Shown in pieces: positions 1 to 9,113 of a stretch of DNA of 64,000 nucleotides; the stretch's first letter is position 1; every line of letters begins with the position of its first letter. Origin of the DNA: UBA4738 sp002413305. Its GTDB lineage: Bacteria > Actinomycetota > UBA4738. The notes under the pieces are model-generated. The model was not told the origin of the DNA. It saw nothing but the letters and a program-made list of their open reading frames with translations, and did no database searches. A program made the position numbers and the translations under genes. The stretch lies in assembly GCA_036847185.1 (NCBI GenBank), contig DAIUAM010000006.1, forward strand, positions 1-64,000, read 5' to 3'.

Positions 1-524
1 CGTCCGCTGTTCGTGGCGACCGACTCGATGCTCTGCAGCAAGCTGCTCGCCGACGACTTCAGCCGCGAGAGGTTCGCGTCCACGTAGAAGAACAGCCCCG
101 CCAGCGCCCCGAAGATCAGGAAGTGGATCGCCCGGTCGATGGCGATCAGCCGGAGGATGAAGGCCGAACGGAGCTCCCGCCCCCTCTGGGGGAGCTCGAG
201 CTCGGCGAGCGCCGGGAGCGATTCCGCGAGGGGCTGCGCGGGCGGAGCCGTTCGCATCCACGCGTCGCACCGGATGCACCGGACGAACCGCCGCCCGTCC
301 GGCAGGTCGAACCCCAGCCCTTCGTCCTGGGGCCGGAGCCTCCGGACGTCCGCGGCGGGCGTGATGTGGCCCCGGAGCGCGCAGGCCAGTGTCTCGTAGT
401 CGAACCGCCTGCCGCGCCGCCCGGCGGGCCGGTCGCGGTGGGTGCCCGCGTACTCATGGACCGGCCGCCCGAGCTCGCGGTCCTCCTTCGGCCGCTCGCG
501 GCGCCATCGCCCCCTCGGCTTCAT
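1..524 (-). CDS. DUF2127-like membrane protein, C-terminus outside window
   Basis: Function is unknown; the DUF2127 family consists of small predicted multi-pass membrane proteins. The frame is open to the left edge, so only the first 174 residues are visible. Residues 1-115 are Arg-rich and hydrophilic, with a CxxC pair (C83, C86). The membrane part begins near residue 117 with LRSAFILRLIAIDRAIH, the kind of Arg/Ile/Asp/His pattern that opens DUF2127 proteins, and a hydrophobic helix follows at about 134-149. The ATG has an AAGGTGAAGG-type ribosome site. It reads away from tig across a 122-base gap. A metal-binding role for the CxxC extension is only an inference. Family assignment is moderately sure. 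Confidence 0.7.
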   Translation of the reverse strand, partial: MKPRGRWRRERPKEDRELGRPVHEYAGTHRDRPAGRRGRRFDYETLACALRGHITPAADVRRLRPQDEGLGFDLPDGRRFVRCIRCDAWMRTAPPAQPLAESLPALAELELPQRGRELRSAFILRLIAIDRAIHFLIFGALAGLFFYVDANLSRLKSSASSLLQSIESVATNSG

Positions 525-633
525 GCCTTCACCTTGCCCAGCTCTCGATCCCCCCGAACACCACGACGAAGCTAAGCGTAGTTCGGCGTCACTGCACCCG
601 GGCCGGGTGTACGGCATCACTTCGATTTCCCGG

Positions 634-639
634 TACGCT
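634..639 (+). promoter_or_regulatory. -10 box TACGCT for leaderless tig
   Basis: TACGCT lies 7 bases before the tig GTG, and no purine-rich ribosome site lies between them, which suggests a leaderless transcript. No clear -35 box is visible. Same layout as nadD, obgE, holA and dnaJ in this window. Confidence 0.45.
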
Positions 640-646
640 CGGTGAT

Positions 647-2011
647 GTGCAGACCACCGTCGAAACCACCGACCGTCACGTCGTCCGGCTGTCGGTTGAG
701 GTCCCCCCGGAGGAGTTCGCCAAGGACCTCGACCGCGCGTACCGGAAGGTGGCGAATCAGGTCAAGATCCCCGGCTTCCGCAAGGGCAAGGTGCCGCGGC
801 AGATCATCGACGCCCGGATCGGCCGGGACGCGGTGGTGGAGGAGTTCCTCCACGACGCGGTCCCCGCATACTACATCAAAGCCGTCCGCGAACACGAGCT
901 CGCCCCGATCGCCGACCCGGAGTTCGAGCCGGAGCTCCACGACATCCAGGTCCGGGACGGCACACCCATCCGGTTCACGGCGACCGTCGAGGTGCGGCCG
1001 CGGCTGCACCTCGAACCGGAGCAGTACAAGGGGATCAAGGTCGACGCGCCGTCCGGAGAGCCCACGGAGCACGAGATCGACCAGTACATCGACGCGCTGC
1101 GGGACCGGTTCGCGGAGCTCGAGGCCGTCTCCCGTCCCGCCCGGCCCGGCGACTACGCGCTGGCCGACGTGCGGGCCACCGTGCACGACCGCGAGATCGC
1201 CGAGGCGAGCCGCCTGGGCTTCCTGACTGAGGTCGGGTCCGAGGAGCTGGTGCCCGAGCTGGACAAGGAGCTGGAAGGAAAGCGAAAGGGCGAGATCGTT
1301 AAGTTCAACGCGAAGCTCCCCGACCGCTTCGGCCCCGACCTGGCCGGCACCGAGGTCACGTTCACCGCCATCGTCAAGGAGGTGAAGTCGAAGCGCCTCC
1401 CGGACGCCGACGACGAGTTCGCCAAGACCGCTTCGGAGTTCGACACCTTGCAGGAGCTGCGGGAGGACGCCCGGGCCAAGATGCGGGCCTACAAGGAGGC
1501 GGACGTGCGGGTGGAGGTTCGCGACCGCGTGCTCCAGAAGCTGGTCGATCAAGTTGACGTGGAGCTGCCGGAGCGGCTGGTGGACGAGGAGACCGAGGAC
1601 CGCGTGCAACGCGCGGAGCGCCGGGCGTCCCAGGCCGGGACCACGCTGGACGCCGCGCTGGCCACGCAGGGATGGGACGAGCTCCGGTTCCGCTCCGACG
1701 CCCGGGCCCACGCCATCCGCGGTCTGAAGGCAGACCTCGTCCTGGAGGCGGTGGCCCGCGCCGAGGACATCCAGGCGTCGAACGAAGACCTCGAACGGGA
1801 GATCGTGGCGCTGGGCCAGGCCACCGACCGGGACCCCCGGGAGGTCGCCCGAATCATCGAACGATCCGGTCAGGTCACCTCATTGGCCAGTGATATCATC
1901 CGATCGAAGGCACTTGACCTCCTGGTCGAGTCCGCCGATGTCACGGAACAGGACGCGCCGGCCGCCTCCCCGCCGGACCTTGACGAAGCACCAGAAGACG
2001 GAGATGAGTGA
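647..2011 (+). CDS. tig: Trigger factor, ribosome-associated chaperone
   Basis: Trigger factor binds the ribosome exit tunnel and shields nascent chains; it also has a peptidyl-prolyl isomerase domain. The 454-residue length is normal. The N-terminal ribosome-binding domain carries the signature GFRKGK at residues 43-48. An FKBP-like domain follows at about 155-245, and an acidic, helical chaperone domain fills the rest, ending in a very acidic tail. The GTG at 647 is chosen because similarity starts there (QTTVETTDRH); the longer open frame upstream is Arg-rich and non-homologous. The gene overlaps or nearly touches clpP, giving the common tig-clpP-clpX proteostasis order. Confidence 0.95.
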   Translation: MQTTVETTDRHVVRLSVEVPPEEFAKDLDRAYRKVANQVKIPGFRKGKVPRQIIDARIGRDAVVEEFLHDAVPAYYIKAVREHELAPIADPEFEPELHDIQVRDGTPIRFTATVEVRPRLHLEPEQYKGIKVDAPSGEPTEHEIDQYIDALRDRFAELEAVSRPARPGDYALADVRATVHDREIAEASRLGFLTEVGSEELVPELDKELEGKRKGEIVKFNAKLPDRFGPDLAGTEVTFTAIVKEVKSKRLPDADDEFAKTASEFDTLQELREDARAKMRAYKEADVRVEVRDRVLQKLVDQVDVELPERLVDEETEDRVQRAERRASQAGTTLDAALATQGWDELRFRSDARAHAIRGLKADLVLEAVARAEDIQASNEDLEREIVALGQATDRDPREVARIIERSGQVTSLASDIIRSKALDLLVESADVTEQDAPAASPPDLDEAPEDGDE

Positions 2012-2012
2012 T

Positions 2013-2642
2013 ATGCAGAACTACCTGGTTCCCGTCGTGATCGAGCAGACCAATAGGGGCGAGCGGTCGTTCGACATCTACTCGCGCCTGCTGAAGGACC
2101 GCATCGTCTTCCTGGGCACGCCGATCGACGACGCCGTGGCCAACCTGGTGATGGCCCAGCTCCTGCACCTCGAGAGCGAAGACCCCGACAAGGACATCCA
2201 TCTCTACATCAACTCGCCGGGCGGGGATGTCGCGTCCGGGTTCGCGGTGTACGACACCATGCAGTTCATCAAGCCCGACGTCTCGACGATCTGCATGGGC
2301 CAGGCCGCGTCGTTCGCCGCGTTCCTGCTGCTGGCCGGCACCAAGGGCAAGCGGTTCGCCCTCCCGCACGCACGGGTGCTGCTGCACCAGCCGCACGGTG
2401 GCGCACAGGGCCAGACCTCGGACATCGAGATCCAGGCGAAGGAGTTCCTTCGTTATCGGAAGCTCCTGGACGAACTGATCGCCCAGCACACCGGCCAGCC
2501 GGCGGAGAAGGTCCACACCGACACCGACCGCGACTACATCATGACGGCGGAGCAGGCGAAGGAATACGGCGTCATCGACGACGTGATCTCCAGCCGCAAA
2601 GTTCAGGCCGAACTTGCGTCGCTGACGGCGAAGGCGTCTTAG
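2013..2642 (+). CDS. clpP: ATP-dependent Clp protease proteolytic subunit
   Basis: ClpP is the serine peptidase that forms the double-heptamer barrel degrading substrates fed by ClpX or ClpC in the cytoplasm. The 209-residue protein has the catalytic Ser100 in GQAASFA, His125 in LLHQPHGG and an Asp at 172 or 174 in TDTDRDY. The ATG at 2013 (MQNYLVP) is preferred because GGAG sits 9 bases upstream; an in-frame ATG at 2004 inside the end of tig is the alternative. Only one clpP is visible here, whereas many actinobacteria have a tandem clpP1-clpP2 pair, so a second copy may lie elsewhere. clpX follows 70 bases downstream. Confidence 0.95.
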   Translation: MQNYLVPVVIEQTNRGERSFDIYSRLLKDRIVFLGTPIDDAVANLVMAQLLHLESEDPDKDIHLYINSPGGDVASGFAVYDTMQFIKPDVSTICMGQAASFAAFLLLAGTKGKRFALPHARVLLHQPHGGAQGQTSDIEIQAKEFLRYRKLLDELIAQHTGQPAEKVHTDTDRDYIMTAEQAKEYGVIDDVISSRKVQAELASLTAKAS

Positions 2643-2712
2643 ACTGACGTGCCACGAGAGGGGGCCGCTGTCTCGATGACCATGGCCCCGGCGGGAGCCG
2701 AAGGAGCTGGGC

Positions 2713-3975
2713 ATGGCGAAGTTCGGTGACTCCGATCTCTTGAAGTGCTCGTTCTGCGGGAAGTCGCAGAAACAGGTCAAGAAGCTGATCGCCGGCCCGG
2801 GCGTCTACATCTGTGACGAGTGCATCGACCTCTGCAACGAGATCATCGAGGAGGAGCTCTCCGAGACCACCGAGCTCAAGCTCGACGAGCTCCCCAAGCC
2901 GGTCGAGATCTACGCCTTCCTGAACGACTACGTGATCGGGCAGGAGCAGGCGAAGAAGGTCCTGTCGGTCGCCGTCTACAACCACTACAAGCGGATCCAG
3001 GTCGGGACCACCAACGACGAGGTCGAGCTGCAGAAGTCGAACATCGTCCTGCTCGGGCCGACGGGCTGCGGCAAGACGCTGCTGGCCCAGACTCTGGCCC
3101 GGATGCTGAACGTCCCGTTCGCCATCGCCGACGCCACGGCGCTGACCGAAGCCGGCTACGTCGGAGAGGACGTCGAGAACATCCTGCTGAAGTTGATCCA
3201 GGCCGCTGACTACGACGTGAAGAAGGCGGAGACCGGGATCATCTACATCGACGAGGTCGACAAGATCGCCCGCAAGAGCGAGAACCCGTCGATCACCCGC
3301 GACGTCAGCGGCGAGGGCGTCCAGCAGGCGCTGCTGAAGATCCTGGAAGGGACCACGGCCAGCGTTCCGCCGCAGGGCGGCCGCAAGCATCCCCACCAGG
3401 AGTTCATCCAGATCGACACCACGAACATCCTGTTCATCTGCGGCGGTGCCTTCGCCGGGCTCGAGCGGATCATCGAGGGGCGGTCGGGGAAGAAGGGCGT
3501 CGGGTTCATCTCGGATGTGCGCCGCCTTGAGGAGAAGGACCTCGGCGAGATCTTCAAGAACGTCCTCCCCGAGGACCTCCTGAAGTACGGTTTGATCCCG
3601 GAGTTCGTCGGCCGGCTTCCGGTCATCACCTACGTGCACAACCTCGACAAGCAGGCGCTGGTCGACATCCTCACCCAGCCGAAGAACGCGCTGATCAAGC
3701 AGTACCGGAAGTTCTTCGAGTTCGACGGCGTGGAGCTCGAATTCAGCGAAGACGCGCTGGAGGCCATCGCCGACCAGTGCAACCTGCGCGGAACCGGCGC
3801 GCGCGGGCTGCGGGCGATCCTGGAGGAGGTGCTGCTCAACGTGATGTACGAGCTGCCCTCCCGCAAGGACGTGAACAAGTGCCTGATCGACCGGGATGTC
3901 GTGCTGTCGGGGGTCAATCCGACGCTGGTCCCGCGCGAGAAGCACACCAAGCAGCCGAAGGAACGCACGGCCTGA
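2713..3975 (+). CDS. clpX: ATP-dependent Clp protease ATPase subunit ClpX
   Basis: ClpX is the AAA+ unfoldase that recognises tagged substrates and threads them into ClpP. The 420-residue length is typical. The N-terminal C4 zinc-binding domain uses C12, C15, C34 and C37. The Walker A motif GPTGCGKT is at 115-122, the Walker B region reads IIYIDEVDKI, and the C-terminal small domain has the usual GARGLR sensor-2 stretch. AAGGAG lies 6 bases before the ATG. It follows tig and clpP, so chaperone, peptidase and unfoldase genes are together. Its stop codon forms one arm of a hairpin shared with the convergent glycosylase gene. Confidence 0.97.
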   Translation: MAKFGDSDLLKCSFCGKSQKQVKKLIAGPGVYICDECIDLCNEIIEEELSETTELKLDELPKPVEIYAFLNDYVIGQEQAKKVLSVAVYNHYKRIQVGTTNDEVELQKSNIVLLGPTGCGKTLLAQTLARMLNVPFAIADATALTEAGYVGEDVENILLKLIQAADYDVKKAETGIIYIDEVDKIARKSENPSITRDVSGEGVQQALLKILEGTTASVPPQGGRKHPHQEFIQIDTTNILFICGGAFAGLERIIEGRSGKKGVGFISDVRRLEEKDLGEIFKNVLPEDLLKYGLIPEFVGRLPVITYVHNLDKQALVDILTQPKNALIKQYRKFFEFDGVELEFSEDALEAIADQCNLRGTGARGLRAILEEVLLNVMYELPSRKDVNKCLIDRDVVLSGVNPTLVPREKHTKQPKERTA

Positions 3976-3990
3976 CGGGAAGCCCTCAGG
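3971..3990. terminator. Hairpin across the stop codons of clpX and alkA-like gene
   Basis: CCTGA-c-GGG / aag / CCC-TCAGG forms an 8-bp stem with one bulged C and a 3-base loop. The left arm contains the clpX TGA, the right arm the reverse-strand TGA of the glycosylase gene. There is no T tract. Probably a bidirectional termination or 3'-end processing structure. Confidence 0.5.
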
Positions 3991-4636
3991 TTCGCGCGCT
4001 GCGCCCGGCGGCCACGCCTTCGCGGTGCAGGTGCACTGCGCGCCAGCAGTACCAGGCCACCACCGTTCGATACGGCTGGAACCGGTCGCCCTTCGCCTGG
4101 AGCTCCTTGGGCGTGGGGAGCTCCCTCGAACGGTGGGCCAGCCCCCAGCCGTTGCGAACCCCGTAGTCGTCCACCGGCCACACGTCCAGCCGGTGCAGCT
4201 CGAAGATCAGGAACATCTCGGCCGTCCACCGGCCGATCCCACGGACCTGGACCAGCCGGGCCACCAGCTCGTCGTCCGGCAGCTTGCGGAGGTCCTGGAG
4301 CGGCACCGTTCCCTCGGCCACCTTTACGGCGAGGTCGCGGATCGAGGCCGCCTTCGCCCCGCTGAGGCCGGCCCCGCGGAGCGCGCCTTCAGGCGCCGCC
4401 AGCACCGCTTGTGGCGTGATCTGCCCGCCCGGGAACAGCGCCACGAACCGACGGTGGATGGCCGCCGCCGCGGCGCCCGCCAGCTGCTGGTACAGGATCG
4501 ATTCGGCCAGCGCGCCGAACGGCTCCCCGGTGGCCTTGGGCAGGCGGAACGGTCCGGCGGCCTCGACCAGGGGGCCGAAGGCCCGGTCGCGAGCGATCAC
4601 CTCGGCGGTGGCGGATGCGTACGTGATGCGGGGCAT
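3986..4636 (-). CDS. DNA-3-methyladenine glycosylase II-like (HhH-GPD superfamily)
   Basis: Predicted base-excision repair enzyme that removes alkylated purines. The 216-residue protein has the helix-hairpin-helix segment VQVRGIGRWTAEMF and, 15-20 residues later, WPVDDYG, whose Asp156/Asp157 is where AlkA-type enzymes place the catalytic aspartate. There is no Cys cluster, so it is not a MutY/Nth type. The start is set at the ATG of MPRITYAS, where similarity begins; the open frame extends further but would overlap valS. The gene runs divergently from valS with a 58-base gap and convergently with clpX. Substrate range cannot be told from sequence. Confidence 0.85.
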   Translation of the reverse strand: MPRITYASATAEVIARDRAFGPLVEAAGPFRLPKATGEPFGALAESILYQQLAGAAAAAIHRRFVALFPGGQITPQAVLAAPEGALRGAGLSGAKAASIRDLAVKVAEGTVPLQDLRKLPDDELVARLVQVRGIGRWTAEMFLIFELHRLDVWPVDDYGVRNGWGLAHRSRELPTPKELQAKGDRFQPYRTVVAWYCWRAVHLHREGVAAGRSART

Positions 4637-4678
4637 GGGACAGGGAGGGTACCGCGCCGGGAGGCCTTCGCCGTCCCC

Positions 4679-4684
4679 TACACT
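4679..4684 (+). promoter_or_regulatory. -10 box TACACT upstream of valS
   Basis: TACACT ends 10 bases before the valS ATG and no ribosome site lies between, so the transcript would be leaderless or nearly so. No convincing -35 box. Confidence 0.35.
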
Positions 4685-4694
4685 CGTTGCACCC

Positions 4695-7361
4695 ATGGAG
4701 GATCCGACCAGCGTCGCCGCGACCGGCATGCCCACGGTCTACGAGCCGGGGCAGACCGAAGCGCGCTGGTACCGGACCTGGGTCGAACGCGGCTACTTCC
4801 ACGCCCGCGCGGACTCCGGCAAGGAGCCCTTCTGCATCGTCCTCCCGCCACCGAACGTGACCGGCGCGCTGCACATGGGCCACGCCTTCCAGCAGCTGCT
4901 GCAGGACATCGTGATCCGCCGCAAGCGCATGCAGGGCTACGAAGCGCTATGGCTGCCCGGAACGGACCACGCCGGCATCGCCACGCAGGTGGTGGTCGAG
5001 CGCGAGCTGGCCATGGAGGGCCTGGACCGGCGCGAGCTGGGCCGGAGCGCGTTCATCGAACGCGTGTGGCGGTGGAAGGAGCAGTACGGGGGCCGGATCG
5101 TGGAGCAGATGCAGGCGCTCGGGAACTCGTGCGACTGGGACCGGCTGCGGTTCACCATGGACCCCGGCCTGGCCCACGCCGTACGGGTCGCGTTCGTCCG
5201 CCTCTACGAGGCCGGCCTCATCTACCGGGGCGAGCGGATCATCAACTGGTGCCCGAAGGACACCACCGCGCTCTCCGACTCGGAGGTCGAGCACGAGGAG
5301 GTCGAAGGGGAGCTCGTCACGTTCCGGTACGACCTGACGGACGGGACGGGTCACATCGACGTGGCCACGACCCGCGTGGAAACCATGCTCGGGGACACGG
5401 GGGTGGCGGTCCATCCCCGCGACGAACGCTACGCGTCGCTGGTCGGCAAGAGCGTTCGCCATCCGTTCACCGGTGAGGACCTGCCGATCGTCGCGGACCC
5501 CGCGGTGGACCGCACCTTCGGCACCGGCGCGGTCAAGGTCACCCCGGCCCACGACCCTACCGACTTCGACATCGGGCAGCGCCACGGGCTCGGACTGAAG
5601 AACATCCTCACCGCGACGGCGAAGATCAGCGACGCTGCTCCAGCTGAGTTCCGTGGCCTGGACCGCTACGAGGCCCGCCACCGCGTCCTGGAGCGGCTCC
5701 GCCACATGGGCAAGATCATTGCGGAGGTCCGTCCCTACCCGCACGCGGTCGGTCACTGCTACCGCTGTCACAGCGAGGTCGAGCCATGGATCTCCGGCCA
5801 GCAGTGGTTCGTGGCGGTCGAGATGCTGAAGGGTCCGGCGAAGCAGGCCGCCCTCGACGGCCGGATCGGGTTCCACCCCGAGCGGTGGATCCACGCGTAC
5901 ACGCAGTGGCTCGACGGGCTCAGGGACTGGAACATCTCGCGGCAGCTTTGGTGGGGCCACCAGATCCCCGTCTGGTACTGCGGAGGAGGGCACCAGTTCG
6001 CCTCGGTGGATGATCCGATCGTGTGCTCGGAATGCGGCAGTGGGGAGATCGAACAGGACCCGGACGTGCTCGACACGTGGTTCTCGTCTCAGTTGTGGCC
6101 GTTCTCGACGCTGGGCTGGCCGGGGGAGGCAGAGGACCTCCGTTTCTTCTACCCGACGGCGGCCCTGATCACCGGCTACGAGATCCTGTACCTGTGGGTG
6201 GCTCGGATGATCATGAGCGGGCTGTTCCTGATGGGCGACGTGCCGTTCCGCGACGTGGTGATCCACGGGCTGGTCCGGGACCCGCTGGGACGGAAGATGT
6301 CGAAGTCCCTCGGCAACGTGATCGATCCGCTGGACGCGATCGAGCGCGTGGGCGCGGACGCGCTGCGGTTCGGTCTGGCGTGGCAAGCAACCGACGCCCA
6401 GAACATCCCGTTCGGCGAGGAGCACATCGACGCGGGACGACGGTTCGCGAACAAGATCTGGAACGCCTCGCGGATGGTGCTCATGGCTCGCGATGGGGCG
6501 GGTTCGCCCCCGCTGCCGCCGGAGTCGACGTGGACCTTGCCCGATCGCTGGCTGCTCTCGCGTCACGAGGCCTGTCGCGAAGAGATCGACCGCGCGCTCG
6601 AGGACTACCGGTTCGCCGACGCCACCCAGTCCGCGTACCGCTTCTTCTGGTCCGAGCTGTGCGACTGGGGCTTGGAGGCGGCGAAGGCGCGCCTGTACGA
6701 GGGTTCGGAGGACGAGCGACGGGCCGCCGCCGGCATGCTGGCATGGGTGCTCGAGCGTTCGCTCCGGCTGCTCCACCCGTTCATGCCGTTCGTCACCGAG
6801 GAGATCTGGCAGCGGTTCGAGGCGGGGGAGTCGATCGTGATCGCGGACTGGCCGGAGCCGAATCCCGAGCACCGCGACGCGTCCGTGGAGCACGATTTCG
6901 GCATCGTCCAAGGGATCGTCGGCGCGATCCGGCGGTGGCGGAAGGAGCATGGGATCCGCGATTCGAAGCGGCTGTCCGGCGTCCTGCTGCACCCGCTTCC
7001 GTCGCAGCGTGAGGGGCAGACCGAACGATACCGGCACGAGATCGACCGCTTGGCGAACGTCGTGATCCAGGTGATCGGATCGGAGCCGGCGGAGTCGACC
7101 GGTTTCGTCGTGCTGCCCACCGCGGGAGCTCGTGTCTATCTCCCGGTCGCCGACTTCCTGGACGTCCGCGCGGAGCGGCGACGTCTCGACAAACGCCTGG
7201 GCGAGATCCACGCCGAGCGCGCGAAGGCGGACGCCAAGCTCGCCAACGAGGGCTTCGTGGCCAAGGCCCCGGCGGCCGTGATCCGACGAGAGCGGGACCG
7301 GGTGGCCGCGCTTGAAGAGGAGGCCGCCACCCTGGCGACGCAGCTCGACGAGCTGGCCTGA
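4695..7361 (+). CDS. valS: Valine--tRNA ligase
   Basis: Class I aminoacyl-tRNA synthetase charging tRNA-Val. The 888-residue length is normal. The HIGH-type motif is HMGH at 60-63 after PPPNVTGAL, and KMSKS is at 534-538. Between them lies the CP1 editing domain that hydrolyses mischarged Thr-tRNA-Val. The C-terminus is the usual arginine-rich coiled coil (RRRLDKRLGEIHAERAKADA). The ATG at 4695 (MEDPTS) was chosen; an internal ATG at 4728 is possible. folC begins 7 bases after the stop, and ndk follows, so the three are probably cotranscribed. Confidence 0.97.
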   Translation: MEDPTSVAATGMPTVYEPGQTEARWYRTWVERGYFHARADSGKEPFCIVLPPPNVTGALHMGHAFQQLLQDIVIRRKRMQGYEALWLPGTDHAGIATQVVVERELAMEGLDRRELGRSAFIERVWRWKEQYGGRIVEQMQALGNSCDWDRLRFTMDPGLAHAVRVAFVRLYEAGLIYRGERIINWCPKDTTALSDSEVEHEEVEGELVTFRYDLTDGTGHIDVATTRVETMLGDTGVAVHPRDERYASLVGKSVRHPFTGEDLPIVADPAVDRTFGTGAVKVTPAHDPTDFDIGQRHGLGLKNILTATAKISDAAPAEFRGLDRYEARHRVLERLRHMGKIIAEVRPYPHAVGHCYRCHSEVEPWISGQQWFVAVEMLKGPAKQAALDGRIGFHPERWIHAYTQWLDGLRDWNISRQLWWGHQIPVWYCGGGHQFASVDDPIVCSECGSGEIEQDPDVLDTWFSSQLWPFSTLGWPGEAEDLRFFYPTAALITGYEILYLWVARMIMSGLFLMGDVPFRDVVIHGLVRDPLGRKMSKSLGNVIDPLDAIERVGADALRFGLAWQATDAQNIPFGEEHIDAGRRFANKIWNASRMVLMARDGAGSPPLPPESTWTLPDRWLLSRHEACREEIDRALEDYRFADATQSAYRFFWSELCDWGLEAAKARLYEGSEDERRAAAGMLAWVLERSLRLLHPFMPFVTEEIWQRFEAGESIVIADWPEPNPEHRDASVEHDFGIVQGIVGAIRRWRKEHGIRDSKRLSGVLLHPLPSQREGQTERYRHEIDRLANVVIQVIGSEPAESTGFVVLPTAGARVYLPVADFLDVRAERRRLDKRLGEIHAERAKADAKLANEGFVAKAPAAVIRRERDRVAALEEEAATLATQLDELA

Positions 7362-7368
7362 GTTCGTC

Positions 7369-8658
7369 GTGGACTTCGCCGAAGCCCTCCGCGACCTCGA
7401 CTCGCGCCAGCCCGAGTCGATGCCCGGTCCGAGCCTGGACCGGATCGGCGAACTGGCGAACCTGCTTGATCATCCCGAGGTTTCCTATCCATCGATCCAC
7501 GTGACCGGCACGAACGGCAAGACGACCACCTCGCGGATGATCACCGCGCTGGCCTGCTCGCACGGGCTCACCACGGGGAACTACGTCTCTCCGCACGTCG
7601 ACTCGGTGACCGAACGGCTCAGCGTGTGCGGGCGGCCGATCACCGAGGAGCAGTTCGCCGAGGAGTACGAACGCCTCGTCCCGTTCCGCGAGCTTGTCGA
7701 CGCGCGGGTCGGCCGGGTGACGTACTTCGAGATGCTCACCGCGATGGCGTACCTGTGGTTCGCGGACGCGCCCGTCGGGCTCGGCGTGTTCGAGGTCGGC
7801 ATGGGCGGGGTGTGGGATGCCACGAACCTCATCCGGGGTGACGTGGCCGTGTTGTGTCCGATAGGGCTCGACCACGTGGGCATCCTGGGGACCACGGTGC
7901 GCGAGATCGCCGTCGAGAAAGCCGGGATCGTCAAGGAGGGACGGACCGCGGTGGTTCGCGAACAGAGGCCGGAAGCGATGGAGGCGATCCGGGTCCGGTG
8001 CGAGGCGGTGGGGGCCACGCTGCGGCTGGAGGGTGAGTCGTTCGGCGTGGACGAACGCCTCCAGGCCGTCGGAGGACAGGCGCTCGTCCTGCGGGGGCTG
8101 CACGGGCCGTACGAGGACGTGCACCTTCCCCTGTACGGCGAGCCCTCGGCCCGTAACGCCGCCGCGGCGGTGGCTGCGGTCGAGTCCCTGCTGGATCGCC
8201 GCCTGGACGAGCGCGCGGTGCGGACCGCGCTGGAGGGCGTCACCTCGCCGGGCCGGATCGAGGTCGTGGCCCGGCATCCGCTCACCGTCCTGGACGGCGC
8301 GCACAACCCGGACGCCATGGCCGCGCTGGCAGCGGCGCTCCGCGAAGCCTTCCGGTGGGAGCGCCTGCACCTGGTGATCGCGATGTTCGAGGACAAGGAC
8401 GTCGAGTCGGTCGTCCGGCTGATCGCCCCGCTCACCGGCCGGGCCTACGTCGCTCACAACGCGAGCCCCCGCTCGGCCTCGCCGGAACGCCTGGCGAAGG
8501 CGCTCGCGGATGCCGGCGTGACGGAGGTCGAACGCTTCGACAACGTGCCCCAGGCGGTCCGGTCGGCCCGCGCGCAGGCCGGCCCGAACGACCTCGTGCT
8601 CGTGACCGGCTCTTTCTATACTGTCGGCGACGCGCGCCCCCTGTTCGTGCGCGCCTGA
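7369..8658 (+). CDS. folC: Folylpolyglutamate synthase / dihydrofolate synthase
   Basis: FolC adds glutamate to dihydropteroate and/or to folates in the cytoplasm. The 429-residue Mur-ligase-type protein has the ATP-binding loop TGTNGKTTT at 46-54, the central-domain segment FEVGMGGVWDATN and the C-terminal LDGAHNP motif that binds the phosphate and Mg. The GTG start lies 7 bases after the valS stop; the preceding longer frame only reads the end of valS out of frame. Whether it has one or both activities cannot be decided from sequence. ndk follows 38 bases later. Confidence 0.93.
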   Translation: MDFAEALRDLDSRQPESMPGPSLDRIGELANLLDHPEVSYPSIHVTGTNGKTTTSRMITALACSHGLTTGNYVSPHVDSVTERLSVCGRPITEEQFAEEYERLVPFRELVDARVGRVTYFEMLTAMAYLWFADAPVGLGVFEVGMGGVWDATNLIRGDVAVLCPIGLDHVGILGTTVREIAVEKAGIVKEGRTAVVREQRPEAMEAIRVRCEAVGATLRLEGESFGVDERLQAVGGQALVLRGLHGPYEDVHLPLYGEPSARNAAAAVAAVESLLDRRLDERAVRTALEGVTSPGRIEVVARHPLTVLDGAHNPDAMAALAAALREAFRWERLHLVIAMFEDKDVESVVRLIAPLTGRAYVAHNASPRSASPERLAKALADAGVTEVERFDNVPQAVRSARAQAGPNDLVLVTGSFYTVGDARPLFVRA

Positions 8659-8696
8659 CCCGAACCCTCCACCCGAAACACTGAAAGGACCGACGC

Positions 8697-9104
8697 ATGG
8701 CCGAAGAATCGACGCTGCTCATCATCAAGCCCGACGCGGTGCGCCGCGGCCTGGTCGGGGAGATCCTGTCCCGGGTGGAACGCAAGGGCCTGCGGATCGA
8801 CGACCTGAAGCTCATGCGGATCGACCGCGAGCTGGCCGGACGGCACTACGCCGAACACGCCGAGAAGCCGTTCTTCGGCGAGCTGGTGGACTTCATCACC
8901 GGGGGGCCGGTGGTCGTGGCCAAGGTCTCCGGCCGGGAAGCCGTGACCGTGCTCCGGACGCTGATGGGCGCCACGGACCCGGTGAAGTCGGCCCTGGGGA
9001 CGATCCGGGGCGACTACGGGATCCTGGTCTCCGAGAACCTGGTGCACGGGAGCGACTCGCCGGAGTCGGCCGAACGGGAGCTCACGCTGTTCTTCGGCGG
9101 GTAG
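8697..9104 (+). CDS. ndk: Nucleoside diphosphate kinase
   Basis: Ndk equilibrates nucleoside di- and triphosphates through a phosphohistidine. The 135-residue protein is full length: it starts ESTLLIIKPDAVRRG, and the catalytic His117 is in NLVHGSDSPESA. A GAAAGGAC ribosome site precedes the ATG. It is the last gene of the valS-folC-ndk run and converges on fabF with only 9 bases between stop codons. The stop region has a short GTAG/CTAC inverted repeat, weaker than the hairpins at other convergent junctions here. Confidence 0.97.
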   Translation: MAEESTLLIIKPDAVRRGLVGEILSRVERKGLRIDDLKLMRIDRELAGRHYAEHAEKPFFGELVDFITGGPVVVAKVSGREAVTVLRTLMGATDPVKSALGTIRGDYGILVSENLVHGSDSPESAERELTLFFGG

Positions 9105-9113
9105 GGGCGGGGA

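Noticed and set aside
4947..7211. 754-residue minus-strand open frame opposite valS
   Set aside because: Same artefact; no motif, no ribosome site, and it covers the valS catalytic core.
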